Notes: a model not told the origin generated them from the letters alone. DNA of 64,000 nt from OLB11 sp041392835 (GCA_041392835.1 JAWKLF010000008.1:39266-103265); one strand, 5' to 3'. Counted from the stretch's first letter, positions 41,805-51,332 are shown. A program made the numbers and translations.

Positions 41805-42515
41805 TTGAAAAAAATAGTAGTCATACCAACGTATAATGAAATCGAAAATATCGAACAGATTATTCGAGCAGTATTTGATTTGCCCGAAGTATTTCATATT
41901 TTAGTTGTAGACGATGGCTCACCAGATGGCACTGGCCAAAAAGTAAAATCACTGCAAAAAGAATTTGCAGATAGCTTATTTCTCATAGAACGAGCAGGCA
42001 AACAAGGTTTGGGTACAGCTTATATAGCTGGTTTCAAATGGAGCTTAGAACAACAATATGATTTTATTTTTGAAATGGATGCAGACTTTTCGCACAACCC
42101 CAAAGACCTAATTAAACTCTATAATGCTTGCATAGATAGCAATGTTGATGTAAGTATAGGCTCGCGCTATATACAAGGTGGTAAAGTAGAAAATTGGCCT
42201 TTTAATAGAATATTTATCTCATATGGAGCATCGTTGTATGTGCGACTAATAACGTGGATGCATGTTAAAGATTGTACTGCAGGATTTGTATGTTACAAAC
42301 GTCAAGTACTTACCACTATACCATTAAATAAAATAAGATTTATCGGTTATGCGTTTCAAATAGAAATGAAATATACTGCTTGGCGATATGGATTTAAACT
42401 CAAAGAAGTACCCATAACATTTGTAGATAGAAAAGAAGGCATTTCTAAAATGACCAAAGGCATAGTAAAAGAAGCCATTTTAGGCGTTTGGAAAATGCGA
42501 TTTGCTAAAAAATAA
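41805..42515 (+). CDS. Polyprenol-phosphate mannosyltransferase-like GT2
   Basis: 236 residues. A family 2 glycosyltransferase of the dolichol-phosphate-mannose synthase type: VIPTYNEIENI, VVDDGSPDGTG, the metal-binding DAD in FEMDADFSHNP, then GSRYIQGGKVENWP and the late FVDRKEGISKM. It moves a sugar from a nucleotide donor to a polyprenyl phosphate on the cytoplasmic face. There are no C-terminal membrane helices. The start is TTG, directly before KKIVVIPTYNE, with no alternative. Confidence 0.9.
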   Translation: MKKIVVIPTYNEIENIEQIIRAVFDLPEVFHILVVDDGSPDGTGQKVKSLQKEFADSLFLIERAGKQGLGTAYIAGFKWSLEQQYDFIFEMDADFSHNPKDLIKLYNACIDSNVDVSIGSRYIQGGKVENWPFNRIFISYGASLYVRLITWMHVKDCTAGFVCYKRQVLTTIPLNKIRFIGYAFQIEMKYTAWRYGFKLKEVPITFVDRKEGISKMTKGIVKEAILGVWKMRFAKK

Positions 42516-42560
42516 ATGTCCCTATACATTTTGATGTATTTTAGAACCATGTATTAAAAA

Positions 42561-43757
42561 ATGTTTAAGCATATTTCAAAAACAGTATGGATTTTATCGT
42601 TAGTGAGCTTGCTCAACGATACCAGCAGTGAAATGCTCTACCCTATTATACCACTATACCTTAAAGAAATAGGCTATACCGTTTTTATTATTGGACTTTT
42701 AGAAGGTATTACAGAATGCATAGCCGGCTTCACAAAAATATATACTGGAAGTTTATCAGACACTTACCAACGGCGTTTGCCCTTTGTACAAATTGGCTAT
42801 AGCTTAAGCGCTATTTCGAGATTACTCATGGGGTTATTTACACAACTGGGACTCATATTTACCGCTCGTAGTATAGACCGTATAGGAAAAGGCATACGTG
42901 GTAGTGCACGAGATGCCCTTTTGTCGGATGAGGCTCAACCTGAAACTATGACACAAGTTTTTGGGTTTCATCGTAGTATGGATACCATAGGAGCTATAAT
43001 AGGGCCTATTATAGCTTTGCTTTTTTTACATTTTTATCCTAAGCATTATAAAGAAATTTTTTTTATAGCCTTTATACCAGGTTTGATTTCTATTTTTCTA
43101 ACTCTCTTTATCAAAGAAAAAATAAAAACTAAAAAAATAGAATCTACTCAAAAAATCATTTTTCATTTTAGTTATCTTAAACGAGCTCCAAAAACCTATT
43201 TAGCTTTTATTGGCATCCTATTTATTTTTACGTTAGTCAATAGTTCTGATATGTTTTTACTATTAAAAGCTAAGGAAACACTTCAGGATGATACGAACGT
43301 ATTGTATTTATATATTTTTTTCAATTTTGTATATGCTCTCTTTTCATATCCAATAGGCATTTTAGCTGATCGTTTTAAAAAAGAGTACTTCTTAATTTTA
43401 GGTCTTATCATCTATGCATTAAGTTATTTTTTATTTGCCTATATGCACTCTTTGCTTTTACTTATTTTAGCATTTAGTATGTATGGCTTGTTTTATGCTT
43501 GCACTCAGGGTGTAATCAAATCAATACTTGTAGCATTTGTACCTAAGCAAGAAAAAGCCAGTGCCATAGGCTTTTACGAAGGCATTACAAGTATATTACT
43601 TTTACTTGCCAATGCCCTTGGTGGTTTATTATATTATCAATTGGGAAGCCAATTTTTGTTTGTTACCATATCGCTGCTTAGTTTCATCTGCGCATTTTTA
43701 CTATTTCTTTTTTTTAAAAAAAATCAAAATCAAGCTAACACTTCCACAACAGTATAA
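42561..43757 (+). CDS. MFS transporter
   Basis: 398 residues with 12 predicted membrane helices. The A-like loop GSLSDTYQRR and DRIGKGIRGSARDALLSDEA, before the middle loop, are typical of a drug/sugar-phosphate-like subgroup of the major facilitator superfamily. Substrate unknown. It lies 45 nt after the GT2 gene and 14 nt before a GNAT gene, so these may form one transcript. Confidence 0.85.
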   Translation: MFKHISKTVWILSLVSLLNDTSSEMLYPIIPLYLKEIGYTVFIIGLLEGITECIAGFTKIYTGSLSDTYQRRLPFVQIGYSLSAISRLLMGLFTQLGLIFTARSIDRIGKGIRGSARDALLSDEAQPETMTQVFGFHRSMDTIGAIIGPIIALLFLHFYPKHYKEIFFIAFIPGLISIFLTLFIKEKIKTKKIESTQKIIFHFSYLKRAPKTYLAFIGILFIFTLVNSSDMFLLLKAKETLQDDTNVLYLYIFFNFVYALFSYPIGILADRFKKEYFLILGLIIYALSYFLFAYMHSLLLLILAFSMYGLFYACTQGVIKSILVAFVPKQEKASAIGFYEGITSILLLLANALGGLLYYQLGSQFLFVTISLLSFICAFLLFLFFKKNQNQANTSTTV

Positions 43758-43771
43758 CTTAGTTTTTTTAT

Positions 43772-44287
43772 ATGATAACATATAGTCGCGCTACGGCCCA
43801 ACATGCAAATGCTATTGCACAATTAGGAAAAGAAACATTTAGGGATTCTCATAAAGACAGTACAACAAAAGAAAACTTAGATTACTTTTTAAACAAAAAT
43901 TACGACATAGATTTTATTACAAAACAACTTGAAGACCCTAAACAGTTATTTCATGTAGCCATGTATAATGATAATGTTATTGCCTATTCAAAAATTATAT
44001 TGAATACAAAAAGTATTTTAATGCAAAAAGAGCATATAGCTTACTTAGAAAAACTATATGTTTCTGCCAATTTTTATGGACAAAAAATTGGATATTCCCT
44101 ATTTGAAATCAATAAGAAATTGGCAATGCAAGAGCATCAATTGGGGTTTTGGCTCAATGTTTGGGTCGGAAACGAAAGAGCTATACGCTTTTATGAAAAA
44201 TTAGGATTTAAAAAAATTGGCGATACTTTATTTAATATTACCCCTACACACGCCAATCCTAACTATCAAATGATGATAGCATTTTAA
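43772..44287 (+). CDS. GNAT-family N-acetyltransferase
   Basis: 171 residues. The acetyl-CoA binding core shows LEKLYVSANFYGQKIGYSLFE (motif A, with Q/GxxIG) and WLNVWVGNERAIRFYEKLGFKKIG (motif B). The substrate is unknown. It converges on hscB, 6 nt apart. Confidence 0.88.
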   Translation: MITYSRATAQHANAIAQLGKETFRDSHKDSTTKENLDYFLNKNYDIDFITKQLEDPKQLFHVAMYNDNVIAYSKIILNTKSILMQKEHIAYLEKLYVSANFYGQKIGYSLFEINKKLAMQEHQLGFWLNVWVGNERAIRFYEKLGFKKIGDTLFNITPTHANPNYQMMIAF

Positions 44288-44293
44288 ATCATG

Positions 44294-44803
44294 CTACTGA
44301 TTTAAAAATTGCTCTACCACTCTATCAATATACTTTCTTTTAAAATAATAGTTTTTTAAATTTTCTAATACATCGGTATCTACTACTAACTCATCCTTGT
44401 CTTTATATTCCGCTATTGTTCTTTCAGCTTCTACTATAAAAGGTTCTATACATAATTTTGCTTTATCTTCGGTCAAGGTGCCATCACTTGCATGCTGAGC
44501 CAAGTCTTCATTGAGCTCCATCATTTCTGCTAAAAAAAACGGTGACAAGGTTTGCTTCTCATCAGACGATAAAGCATGATGTATTTGCAAAATATGTTCT
44601 ATTCGCAACAAGGGCTGATCCAATACTCGTTTTGCTTTATTAATATCTGAGCTATTCAGTAAGGCTTGTGCTTTTGCTTTGTCGTCTGATTGTGCCACCG
44701 TATCTGGATGAAATTGCTTACTCAAAGCATAGTATTTTTTTAAAACTATACTTCTATCTACTTTTATAGAAATTGGCAAATCGTATAACTCAAAATAATT
44801 CAT
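44294..44803 (-). CDS. hscB: Fe-S assembly co-chaperone HscB
   Basis: 169 residues: an N-terminal J domain with the HPD motif (KQFHPDTVA) and a C-terminal helical domain (about 90-169) that binds the scaffold IscU. The start MNYFELYDLP matches HscB rather than general DnaJ. Its usual partners hscA and iscU are not nearby. Confidence 0.88.
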   Translation of the reverse strand: MNYFELYDLPISIKVDRSIVLKKYYALSKQFHPDTVAQSDDKAKAQALLNSSDINKAKRVLDQPLLRIEHILQIHHALSSDEKQTLSPFFLAEMMELNEDLAQHASDGTLTEDKAKLCIEPFIVEAERTIAEYKDKDELVVDTDVLENLKNYYFKRKYIDRVVEQFLNQ

Positions 44804-44815
44804 GAATGTTTAACT

Positions 44816-44823
44816 TATATTTG
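44816..44823 (+). promoter_or_regulatory. TATATTTG -7 box of the lysine dehydrogenase gene
   Basis: Exact TAnnTTTG match in the divergent gap to hscB, 18 nt before the ATG at 44842. Confidence 0.45.
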
Positions 44824-44841
44824 TTGCAATATTAAAACATC

Positions 44842-46053
44842 GTGATGATACAATTAGGAATAGTTCGTGAAGGCAAAACGCCAAGAGATAATAGGACCCC
44901 TTTTTCGCCCAAACAATGCAAAGAAATTCAAGAAAAATATAAAGAAGTACAATTTATTGTACAGCCCTCACCTATTCGTTGTTTTAGCGATGAAGAATAT
45001 AGAGCCGAAGGCATTATACTCTCTGAAGATTTATCATCTTGTACAATTTTATTTGGTGTCAAGGAAGCTTTAATAGATAGCTTACTTCCAAACAAAACCT
45101 ATTTGTTCTTTTCGCATACCAAAAAAGCACAGCACTATAATAAACCATTAATGCAAGCCTTAATCCAAAAAAAAATTAGGATGATAGATTATGAATGCTT
45201 AACACACGACGATGGGCACCGAATAGTAGGGTTTGGATATTGGGCTGGTGTAGTAGGCGCGCACAATGGGCTTTTGACTTATGGAAAAAAGTTTAAACAA
45301 TTTGAACTGAAGCCAGCCTATACCTTTAAAAATTTTCAAGAATTGAAAGAAAGTTATGAAGGCTTTAGATTGCCTCCTATCAAAATTGCAGTTACAGGAA
45401 GCGGCAGAGTATCTACAGGTGTGCTTGATATATTGCAATATCTCGATATTACGGAAGTTAGTATAGATGACTATATCAATAAACGTTTTGCATATCCAGT
45501 TTTTGTTCATCTAAAAGGAAAACATCTGTATCGTCATTTGGAAAACAACAACTACTCACGAGAAGATTTTCATGAAAATCCGACTTCATATCGTTGTACA
45601 TTTTTGCAATTTATCAGTATGACTGATATTTTAATGAATGGAATATACTGGGACCAGCATATAGCACGACTTTTTGAACTTAGTGATATTCAAAAGAAGG
45701 ATTTCAATATCCCTGTCATAGCCGATATTACTTGCGATGAAAATGGTTCTATACCATGCAATGTAGGAGCCAGCACCATAGCTGACCCCGTATATGCTTT
45801 TGACAAAAGAACACAGCAAAAAACAAAAGCTTTTATCAATTCTTATGACACTATAGATATAATGGCAGTTGATAATTTACCAAACGAGCTGCCAAGAGAT
45901 GCTTCAAAATATTTTGGAGGCTTTTTAGAATTGCATGTTTTGCCAGCATTATTGAGTTCTGAACCTCAAAGTATTATAAAGCGCGCTACTATCTGTCAAG
46001 ATGGTAAGCTTACTGATGAGTATGGATATCTACATGATTATGCTTTTGGCTAA
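44842..46053 (+). CDS. Saccharopine dehydrogenase / lysine-ketoglutarate reductase-like
   Basis: 403 residues. The N-terminal AlaDH/PNT-like half (IVREGKTPRDNRTPFSPKQC, VKEALIDSLLP, FFSHTKKAQHYN) and a Rossmann half (IAVTGSGRVSTGVLDIL) match the L-lysine-forming saccharopine dehydrogenase/LKR family. In Bacteroidota it would act in lysine catabolism toward aminoadipate. Conserved YWAGVVGAHNGL and ITCDENGSIP are present. It is monocistronic, and the stop lies inside the A-run of the following hairpin. Confidence 0.85.
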   Translation: MMIQLGIVREGKTPRDNRTPFSPKQCKEIQEKYKEVQFIVQPSPIRCFSDEEYRAEGIILSEDLSSCTILFGVKEALIDSLLPNKTYLFFSHTKKAQHYNKPLMQALIQKKIRMIDYECLTHDDGHRIVGFGYWAGVVGAHNGLLTYGKKFKQFELKPAYTFKNFQELKESYEGFRLPPIKIAVTGSGRVSTGVLDILQYLDITEVSIDDYINKRFAYPVFVHLKGKHLYRHLENNNYSREDFHENPTSYRCTFLQFISMTDILMNGIYWDQHIARLFELSDIQKKDFNIPVIADITCDENGSIPCNVGASTIADPVYAFDKRTQQKTKAFINSYDTIDIMAVDNLPNELPRDASKYFGGFLELHVLPALLSSEPQSIIKRATICQDGKLTDEYGYLHDYAFG

Positions 46054-46080
46054 AAAAAAGTCGGCAATTTCTTGCCGACT
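46052..46080 (-). terminator. Rho-independent terminator for the ArsR-type gene
   Basis: A perfect 9-bp stem AGTCGGCAA/TTGCCGACT with a 4-nt loop. The T8 run is on the minus strand (46059-46052), so it terminates the ArsR-family transcript. The hairpin probably also limits read-through from the convergent lysine gene. Confidence 0.85.
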
Positions 46081-46103
46081 GTGAAATAATATCAAGTAAT
46101 ATT

Positions 46104-46460
46104 TTATTCATTATTCAATAAATCTTTCAAAAACTTATTGACTTCTTCAAGACGTTTATTATTCAAATTATAATGTATGTTTTTCCCATCACGCGTAGTA
46201 GTAACAAATTCTGCTCTTCGCAATATGGCTAAGTGCTGCGATGCCACGGATTGTTCTACTCTTAGTTTTACATAAATCTCAGTCACAGTCATATTTTCCT
46301 TTTCCTCCAACAATTTTATGATAGATTGTCTTAATTTATGATTAATAGCTCTTAAAATGGTTGCTCCTTTTTTTACTTCTAAATAATTGATTTTAGTAGA
46401 AAGAGATCCATCATTGTTGCCTACGCTAAAAATGTTTGAAGAAGAGTTAGAATTTTCCAT
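46104..46460 (-). CDS. ArsR-family winged-helix regulator
   Basis: 118 residues. The winged helix-turn-helix spans about 30-110 (LRQSIIKLLEEKENMTVTEIY, recognition helix VEQSVASQHLAILRRAEFV, wing TTRDGKNIHYNLN). The ELxVCDL metal motif of ArsR/SmtB is absent, so it is not an obvious metal sensor. The N-terminal 25 residues are Ser/Asn-rich. No clear target gene is next to it. It has a ~130-nt leader region and its own terminator. Confidence 0.88.
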   Translation of the reverse strand: MENSNSSSNIFSVGNNDGSLSTKINYLEVKKGATILRAINHKLRQSIIKLLEEKENMTVTEIYVKLRVEQSVASQHLAILRRAEFVTTTRDGKNIHYNLNNKRLEEVNKFLKDLLNNE

Positions 46461-46590
46461 GTTTTAATCAGGTTTTAGTAAATAATTAAAAATTAAATAA
46501 TAAAAAATATATAGCCTTATTGTAATCAAGGAATACTATATACTTTTAATTGTTTTGTAAATATACAAATATTATTAAAAAAACAAATGT

Positions 46591-47238
46591 TTATAACTTG
46601 TTTATTTTGTTAATGTGCACTTGTTTGATATAGAAAGGTTCTATGCTTTGCACATCCGCAAAATGCCTATTTTGTATTGCTTTTAATATTTCAGAATGGA
46701 TAAACTGATTATTTAACAATACATCATTAATGCATTGGTTATCAGCAATTTGATAATTATCAACAACACGCCATTCAGGCGAATATTTCAGTTCTAATTT
46801 ATTAAAATCTTCATGTAAAAAAACAAATGGATGATCTACTTTAAGACCATTTGCAGTATAAATGCAAGCAAAACTTTCGCCTTGTCTGGCTGGTAATAAA
46901 CAGACCATAAAATCTTTTTTTGAAATCTGTAATTGAGCCATCAAATCGAGTTTAGAAAAACATATTAATGGAATTTGAAAAGCATAACAAAAGCCTTTAG
47001 CAGTAGATAGAGCTATTCGCAATCCTGTATATGAGCCAGGTCCATTCATGAGTGCAATCGCTTTAAGAGAGGAAAGTGTTATCTTATTGGCGTTCAATAG
47101 TTCATCAATACTGGACAAAATATGTTTGGCATGGTCTTCTTCATACGCATAGGTTTTATATGCTACAACACCACTTTCATGCCCAAGCATCATAAAAGCA
47201 TCGCGTTCCGAAAAATCCATGTACAAATAATAGTTCAT
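46591..47238 (-). CDS. tsaB: tRNA threonylcarbamoyladenosine protein TsaB
   Basis: About 215 residues from the ATG at 47238. I prefer this start to one two codons upstream because a TAATTTTG box ends 7 nt before it. An inactive ASKHA-fold partner of TsaD in t6A37 synthesis: HAKHILSSIDELL, the conserved LMNGPGSYTGLRIALSTAKGF, and a variable C-terminal half. tsaD and tsaE are not in the window. Confidence 0.92.
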   Translation of the reverse strand: MNYYLYMDFSERDAFMMLGHESGVVAYKTYAYEEDHAKHILSSIDELLNANKITLSSLKAIALMNGPGSYTGLRIALSTAKGFCYAFQIPLICFSKLDLMAQLQISKKDFMVCLLPARQGESFACIYTANGLKVDHPFVFLHEDFNKLELKYSPEWRVVDNYQIADNQCINDVLLNNQFIHSEILKAIQNRHFADVQSIEPFYIKQVHINKINKL

Positions 47239-47245
47239 AGGCAAC

Positions 47246-47253
47246 CAAAATTA
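47246..47253 (-). promoter_or_regulatory. TAATTTTG -7 box of tsaB
   Basis: Minus-strand match from 47253 to 47246, 7 nt before the ATG at 47238. It supports that start and a very short leader. Confidence 0.45.
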
Positions 47254-47284
47254 ATAGAATAATTCATACTAAGGATGAACTATG

Positions 47285-47292
47285 TATATTTG
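47285..47292 (+). promoter_or_regulatory. TATATTTG -7 box of the RidA gene
   Basis: Exact TAnnTTTG match, 17 nt before the ATG at 47310, in the gap divergent from tsaB. Confidence 0.45.
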
Positions 47293-47309
47293 TTTCTCAA
47301 CTAAAAAAT

Positions 47310-47693
47310 ATGAATAAAGAAATCATTAATACACAACAGGCTCCTGCACCTATAGGGCCTTATAATCAAGCAGTAAAATCCAATGGTATGCTTTATATAT
47401 CTGGTCAAATAGCTTTAGTACCAGGCACTGATGAACTACTAACGCATGACTTGGTAGAAGAAACAAAACAAGTGATGCAAAATTTAAAAGCCATATTACA
47501 TGCTGCTCAAATAGATTTTTCTCATGCCGTGAAAACGTCTATTTTTTTATCCGACATGAAGCATTTTGCTACCGTAAATGAAGTATATGCGAGCTATTTT
47601 CAAGACCACTACCCTGCCCGCGAAACTGTACATGTTAGCGGTTTGCCCAAAGGTGTCAATGTTGAAATTTCTATGATAGCTACTTTGCAATAG
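47310..47693 (+). CDS. RidA-family enamine/imine deaminase
   Basis: 127 residues, the normal trimeric YjgF/YER057c/UK114 size. It hydrolyses reactive 2-aminoacrylate-type imines released by PLP enzymes. Motifs: APAPIGPYNQAVKSNGMLYISGQI and the catalytic arginine in ARETVHVSGLPKG. It converges on the serB-serA-serC operon, which includes a PLP aminotransferase. Confidence 0.93.
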   Translation: MNKEIINTQQAPAPIGPYNQAVKSNGMLYISGQIALVPGTDELLTHDLVEETKQVMQNLKAILHAAQIDFSHAVKTSIFLSDMKHFATVNEVYASYFQDHYPARETVHVSGLPKGVNVEISMIATLQ

Positions 47694-47818
47694 TTAAATA
47701 CAGAAATAAATCAATGCTTATAGGTATTATGGACTTTAGCCCTAAAAGTAAATAAAGTGCTATTCAAAAAAGATACGTTAGTATAGAATAACCTTTATTC
47801 TAAAATCCATTCTCAAAT

Positions 47819-48910
47819 TTATTGAGAAATAGCTGTCAAGGCATCTAACATACTTGTCATTTCTTGAAGAGAAGAAGTTGGAAAATTGGCTATTCGTATT
47901 TGATTGGTCTTGTAAGCCCCATATCCAGAAGCAAGAATATAGGATTGATCTTTCATTTTTTTCAACAACTCACTTGGAGACACACTACTATCAAAAACTG
48001 CAACTGTTTTAGATAAATGCTCTCTTTTTTTAGTTTTAAAAGATAATACCTGAGATTCACGTTCAAAGTCAATTAATAATTTTTGTTTCAATAAAGTTTC
48101 TTCTCGAATCTTCTCTATTCCAATTTGATTGAGATCTGCTGCTATCTTGCCTAATATATATATAGCTACTACATTGGGTGTAGAAGGTGTTTGAAAATTC
48201 TTATAGTGCTTATCATACAAAAGCAATGTATTATGCGCTCCTATCATGCACCCTTTTTGTTCTAAATAATGTGTTTTTTGAACACATGCCTCATTAGCAA
48301 TCCATACACCAAGTCCGGCTGGCATGCCAAAGGCTTTTTGAACAGAAAAAAATGCCGCATCTACATAGTCAAAATTTATGGATGTTATAGGCGCACTGGA
48401 TACGATATCAGTGCAAAGCAATGCATTAGGATTTGCCTTTTTGATAGCAATCAAATCTTCTTCTGGGATTTGAATGCCCGAAGAAGTTTCATTTTGTGTT
48501 GTGCATATCAATTCGGTATCTGAATCTATAGCTGTATTTTGAATAGTATCAAACCCAAAGCCATCTTCTACTTTTAAATAAGCTGGCGACTTATGAAGTA
48601 ATTTTGAAAACTCGTAAAAGCGATTTGAAAAAGCTCCTTGTATAAAATGAAAAGATTTTTTTTCAACAGTATTCAATAACATTTTTTCCCATACATCTGT
48701 TGCTGAAGCTGTAAAGAATAAACTATGTGCTTGAGGTATCTGTAATAGCTTTCTAAGCTCTATATCACACTGCTGATAGATGTCGCTAAATATAGATGAA
48801 CGATGCGATATAGAACCTATTTGTAAGTCAATAGCTTCTTGCATAAAAAGTTGAAACTTACTGTGCAGTCTGGAAGGTCCTACAGTAAAAAATTGTACTT
48901 GACTCATCAT
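47819..48910 (-). CDS. serC: Phosphoserine aminotransferase (class V)
   Basis: 363 residues. A class V PLP aminotransferase making phosphoserine from 3-phosphohydroxypyruvate. FFTVGPSRLH at the N-terminus, TQNETSSGIQIP, CTDIVSSAPI and the PLP lysine K192 in FSVQKAFGMPAG are visible. It is last in serB-serA-serC (15 nt after serA), and this context fixes the function better than sequence alone, since class V enzymes have many substrates. Confidence 0.9.
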   Translation of the reverse strand: MMSQVQFFTVGPSRLHSKFQLFMQEAIDLQIGSISHRSSIFSDIYQQCDIELRKLLQIPQAHSLFFTASATDVWEKMLLNTVEKKSFHFIQGAFSNRFYEFSKLLHKSPAYLKVEDGFGFDTIQNTAIDSDTELICTTQNETSSGIQIPEEDLIAIKKANPNALLCTDIVSSAPITSINFDYVDAAFFSVQKAFGMPAGLGVWIANEACVQKTHYLEQKGCMIGAHNTLLLYDKHYKNFQTPSTPNVVAIYILGKIAADLNQIGIEKIREETLLKQKLLIDFERESQVLSFKTKKREHLSKTVAVFDSSVSPSELLKKMKDQSYILASGYGAYKTNQIRIANFPTSSLQEMTSMLDALTAISQ

Positions 48911-48925
48911 TATTATAACTTCTGA

Positions 48926-50149
48926 TTAATATAGAATTCGTAATTTAATAGTATGTTTTACAGCACTTAAATCGGCAATGAGTTGTTTATCATAATTCGT
49001 GTTAATGTCTGTTATTACATAACCCACATCGCCATAAGTATTTAATGACTGTGATTGTATATTGGCTTTGTATTTAGCAAATAAGGTATTGATACTGGCC
49101 AAAATGCCTGGTTTGTTGTAGTGAATATGCAGCATACGATGACTGTCTTGAAAGGCTGGTAGTTGAACTTTAGGAAAGTTGACAGCGCCATAGGTATCGC
49201 CTTTGTTTATAAACTGAATTAATTTTTTTGCCACAAAATCGCCTATATGCTCTTGTGCTTCTTGCGTACTGCCGCCTATATGAGGAGTAAGAATAACATT
49301 AGGCAAGCCTTGCAACTCACTTACAAAACCATCCTGATTGGCTATAGGTTCATCTGGATAAACATCAACTGCTGCACCTGCAATACGTTTATTGAGTAGT
49401 GCTTTTTTTAATGCTTTATAATCTACTACATGTCCTCTAGAGAGATTTAAAAAAATAGATCCGGGCTTCATCATATCCAATTCTTTCTTTCCTATCAAAC
49501 ATGTGTTTTCTTCGCGTCCATCTATATGCAATGAAACAACATCAGCCTTTTTCAATACATCGGCTAAAGTGTTCATACGTTTTGCATTGCCAAGTGCCAA
49601 TTTATCGCCCAAATCATAAAATACAACTTGCATACCCATGGCTTCGGCCAATACGGACAATTGAGAACCAATATTTCCATAACCAACTATACCCAAAACC
49701 TTACCTCTAATTTCGTAACTATTGGTTGTGGTTTTGTCCCAAATGCCTTCATGTAGAAGTTTATTTTTTGCTATAATGTTTCTAATCAATAAAATCATTT
49801 CACCTAAGGCCAATTCTACTACCGAGCGTGTATTGCTATAAGGAGCGTTAAAAACAACTACACCTTTTTGTGCTGCAAACGATTTGTCTATTTGGTTGGT
49901 GCCTATACAAAAAGTGCCAATAGCTAATAGTTTTTTTGCTGCTTTCAATATATCTTGATCTACTTCTGTTTTAGAACGAATACCAAGTATATGCACATTT
50001 TCTATTTTACTAAGCAACTCTTTTTTGGATAAAGAAGATGCTACACTACTAACATTGAATCCATCGGCAGCCAATAATTTTGCAGCACTATTATGTATAT
50101 TCTCTAATAAGAGAATATTAATTTTATTTTTAGGAAATGATTTTTTCAT
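48926..50149 (-). CDS. serA: D-3-phosphoglycerate dehydrogenase with ACT domain
   Basis: 407 residues, the E. coli-like type. It oxidises 3-phosphoglycerate, the first step of serine synthesis. Substrate domain, then the NAD loop GIVGYGNIGSQLSVLAEAMGM, Arg/Glu/His catalytic set (LHIDGREENTCLIG, LNLSRGHVVD, LTPHIGGSTQEAQ) and a C-terminal ACT domain (about 335-407, HYNKPGILASINTLFAKYKAN) for serine feedback. Its start overlaps the serB stop by 20 nt. Confidence 0.95.
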   Translation of the reverse strand: MKKSFPKNKINILLLENIHNSAAKLLAADGFNVSSVASSLSKKELLSKIENVHILGIRSKTEVDQDILKAAKKLLAIGTFCIGTNQIDKSFAAQKGVVVFNAPYSNTRSVVELALGEMILLIRNIIAKNKLLHEGIWDKTTTNSYEIRGKVLGIVGYGNIGSQLSVLAEAMGMQVVFYDLGDKLALGNAKRMNTLADVLKKADVVSLHIDGREENTCLIGKKELDMMKPGSIFLNLSRGHVVDYKALKKALLNKRIAGAAVDVYPDEPIANQDGFVSELQGLPNVILTPHIGGSTQEAQEHIGDFVAKKLIQFINKGDTYGAVNFPKVQLPAFQDSHRMLHIHYNKPGILASINTLFAKYKANIQSQSLNTYGDVGYVITDINTNYDKQLIADLSAVKHTIKLRILY

Positions 50150-50816
50150 TCTTTAAAAGTTCCAATAATTCGTTGAGCGAATATAGACAAGAATCTGCAA
50201 CCGATACTAAGGAATCTCTTTTGACATGTTCGACATATAAATAAAAATGATTTGCAAATCCTTCTTTTTTTAATTCATAATCTGTATAGCCATCACCTAT
50301 TATATATACTGGCTTATTGAGTTGCAAAGAAGCTACAGCAAGGCATTTACCTTTATCTTGGCTTAAATGATTTTCAATTTGCTGAACAAAGTATGTTTTA
50401 TTGGAATCCCATACAAACTCATTGGCTAATACATGCGATGAGGGAATTTTAAACATAGAAGCAATGGGCACAATAAATTCTCTAAAGCCACCCGAAACTA
50501 TATATATATGCTGACTGTATTTTGAAAAAAAATCTTTATTTTCTAAGAATGAAGTGCTAATTTTTTCTTTTAAGTTTTCTTGAAGTGGAGTTAAATGCTC
50601 TGGTTTTATTTTGAGCAAATCTAATCGTTGGGTTAGTGCTTCAGAAAAAGACAACTGCCCCGACATGGCTTTTTCTGTTAGTAGTTTTATTTGAGATGTA
50701 AGCTTCACTTTATCTGCCTCAGAAAAATTTGCACTTACTATTTCGGCTAACACATCGAGGGTTTCTACTCGAATAAAAGTGCTATCAAAATCAAATATAA
50801 AAGTTGGTGTTTGCAA
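50130..50816 (-). CDS. serB: Phosphoserine phosphatase
   Basis: 228 residues. A HAD-superfamily phosphatase removing phosphate from phosphoserine: catalytic FDFDSTF near the N-terminus, SGGFREF (motif II) and GDGYTDYELKKEG (motif IV). The start is TTG at 50816, right before QTPTFIFDFDS. It is first in serB-serA-serC, so all three serine-pathway enzymes come from one transcript. Confidence 0.92.
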   Translation of the reverse strand: MQTPTFIFDFDSTFIRVETLDVLAEIVSANFSEADKVKLTSQIKLLTEKAMSGQLSFSEALTQRLDLLKIKPEHLTPLQENLKEKISTSFLENKDFFSKYSQHIYIVSGGFREFIVPIASMFKIPSSHVLANEFVWDSNKTYFVQQIENHLSQDKGKCLAVASLQLNKPVYIIGDGYTDYELKKEGFANHFYLYVEHVKRDSLVSVADSCLYSLNELLELLKNEKIIS

Positions 50817-50882
50817 TTTTTTTTTTAAAAGTATTTTTAAATACTATTGCGCCGAAAAAAGTTCCATTAGCAAAGATTCTTA

Positions 50883-51320
50883 TTATTCAAGTTCTAACTC
50901 GAATGTCATGACCACCACACTACCCATTTTCAATTTCAATTCGTTGTTTACAACTACAAAATTGTCAACTTTCTTAAGTGTCTCCAAATACACTGCCTCT
51001 CCACCACCTCTACAATGTTTTTTAGTCAAACTAAAAGGTTGATTAAAATAAATCTTTTTATCATCATGGGAGAATATAGAATTGTAGCTATTGCAACCCG
51101 AAAAACCACTAATTGTTTTTTGATTGACATTGATTTGTAAAATGGGCATACCTTGAGTATACATATCAGCCAAATCTTTTGTTGGCCCCTCTATGTTAGT
51201 CATTTTCCATATACCTTGTAGTTGTTGTATATCTATTTTAGAAGCTTGCATTGCTTTACGTTTTGTATGACAAGAACAAAGAAAAAAACTGAAGAAAAGA
51301 ATAGTATATAAAAATTTCAT
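50883..51320 (-). CDS. META/HslJ-domain lipoprotein
   Basis: 145 residues. Lipobox FFLCSC (Cys17), then a META domain (about 32-140): LQGIWKMTNIEGP, the conserved GFSGCNSYNS, and a late KLKMGSVVVMTFELE. META proteins such as HslJ are envelope proteins of uncertain role. It starts 12 nt after typA and is probably co-transcribed. Confidence 0.85.
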   Translation of the reverse strand: MKFLYTILFFSFFLCSCHTKRKAMQASKIDIQQLQGIWKMTNIEGPTKDLADMYTQGMPILQINVNQKTISGFSGCNSYNSIFSHDDKKIYFNQPFSLTKKHCRGGGEAVYLETLKKVDNFVVVNNELKLKMGSVVVMTFELELE

Positions 51321-51332
51321 TGTACTACTTTA

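Noticed and set aside
47784..47802. Perfect 8-bp hairpin TAGAATAA/TTATTCTA as terminator
   Set aside because: All A/T except one G-C pair and no T run on either strand; too weak to call.
50825..50845. Hairpin between the META lipoprotein and serB genes
   Set aside because: Six A/T-rich base pairs with only four Ts following; it could be chance in AT-rich DNA.
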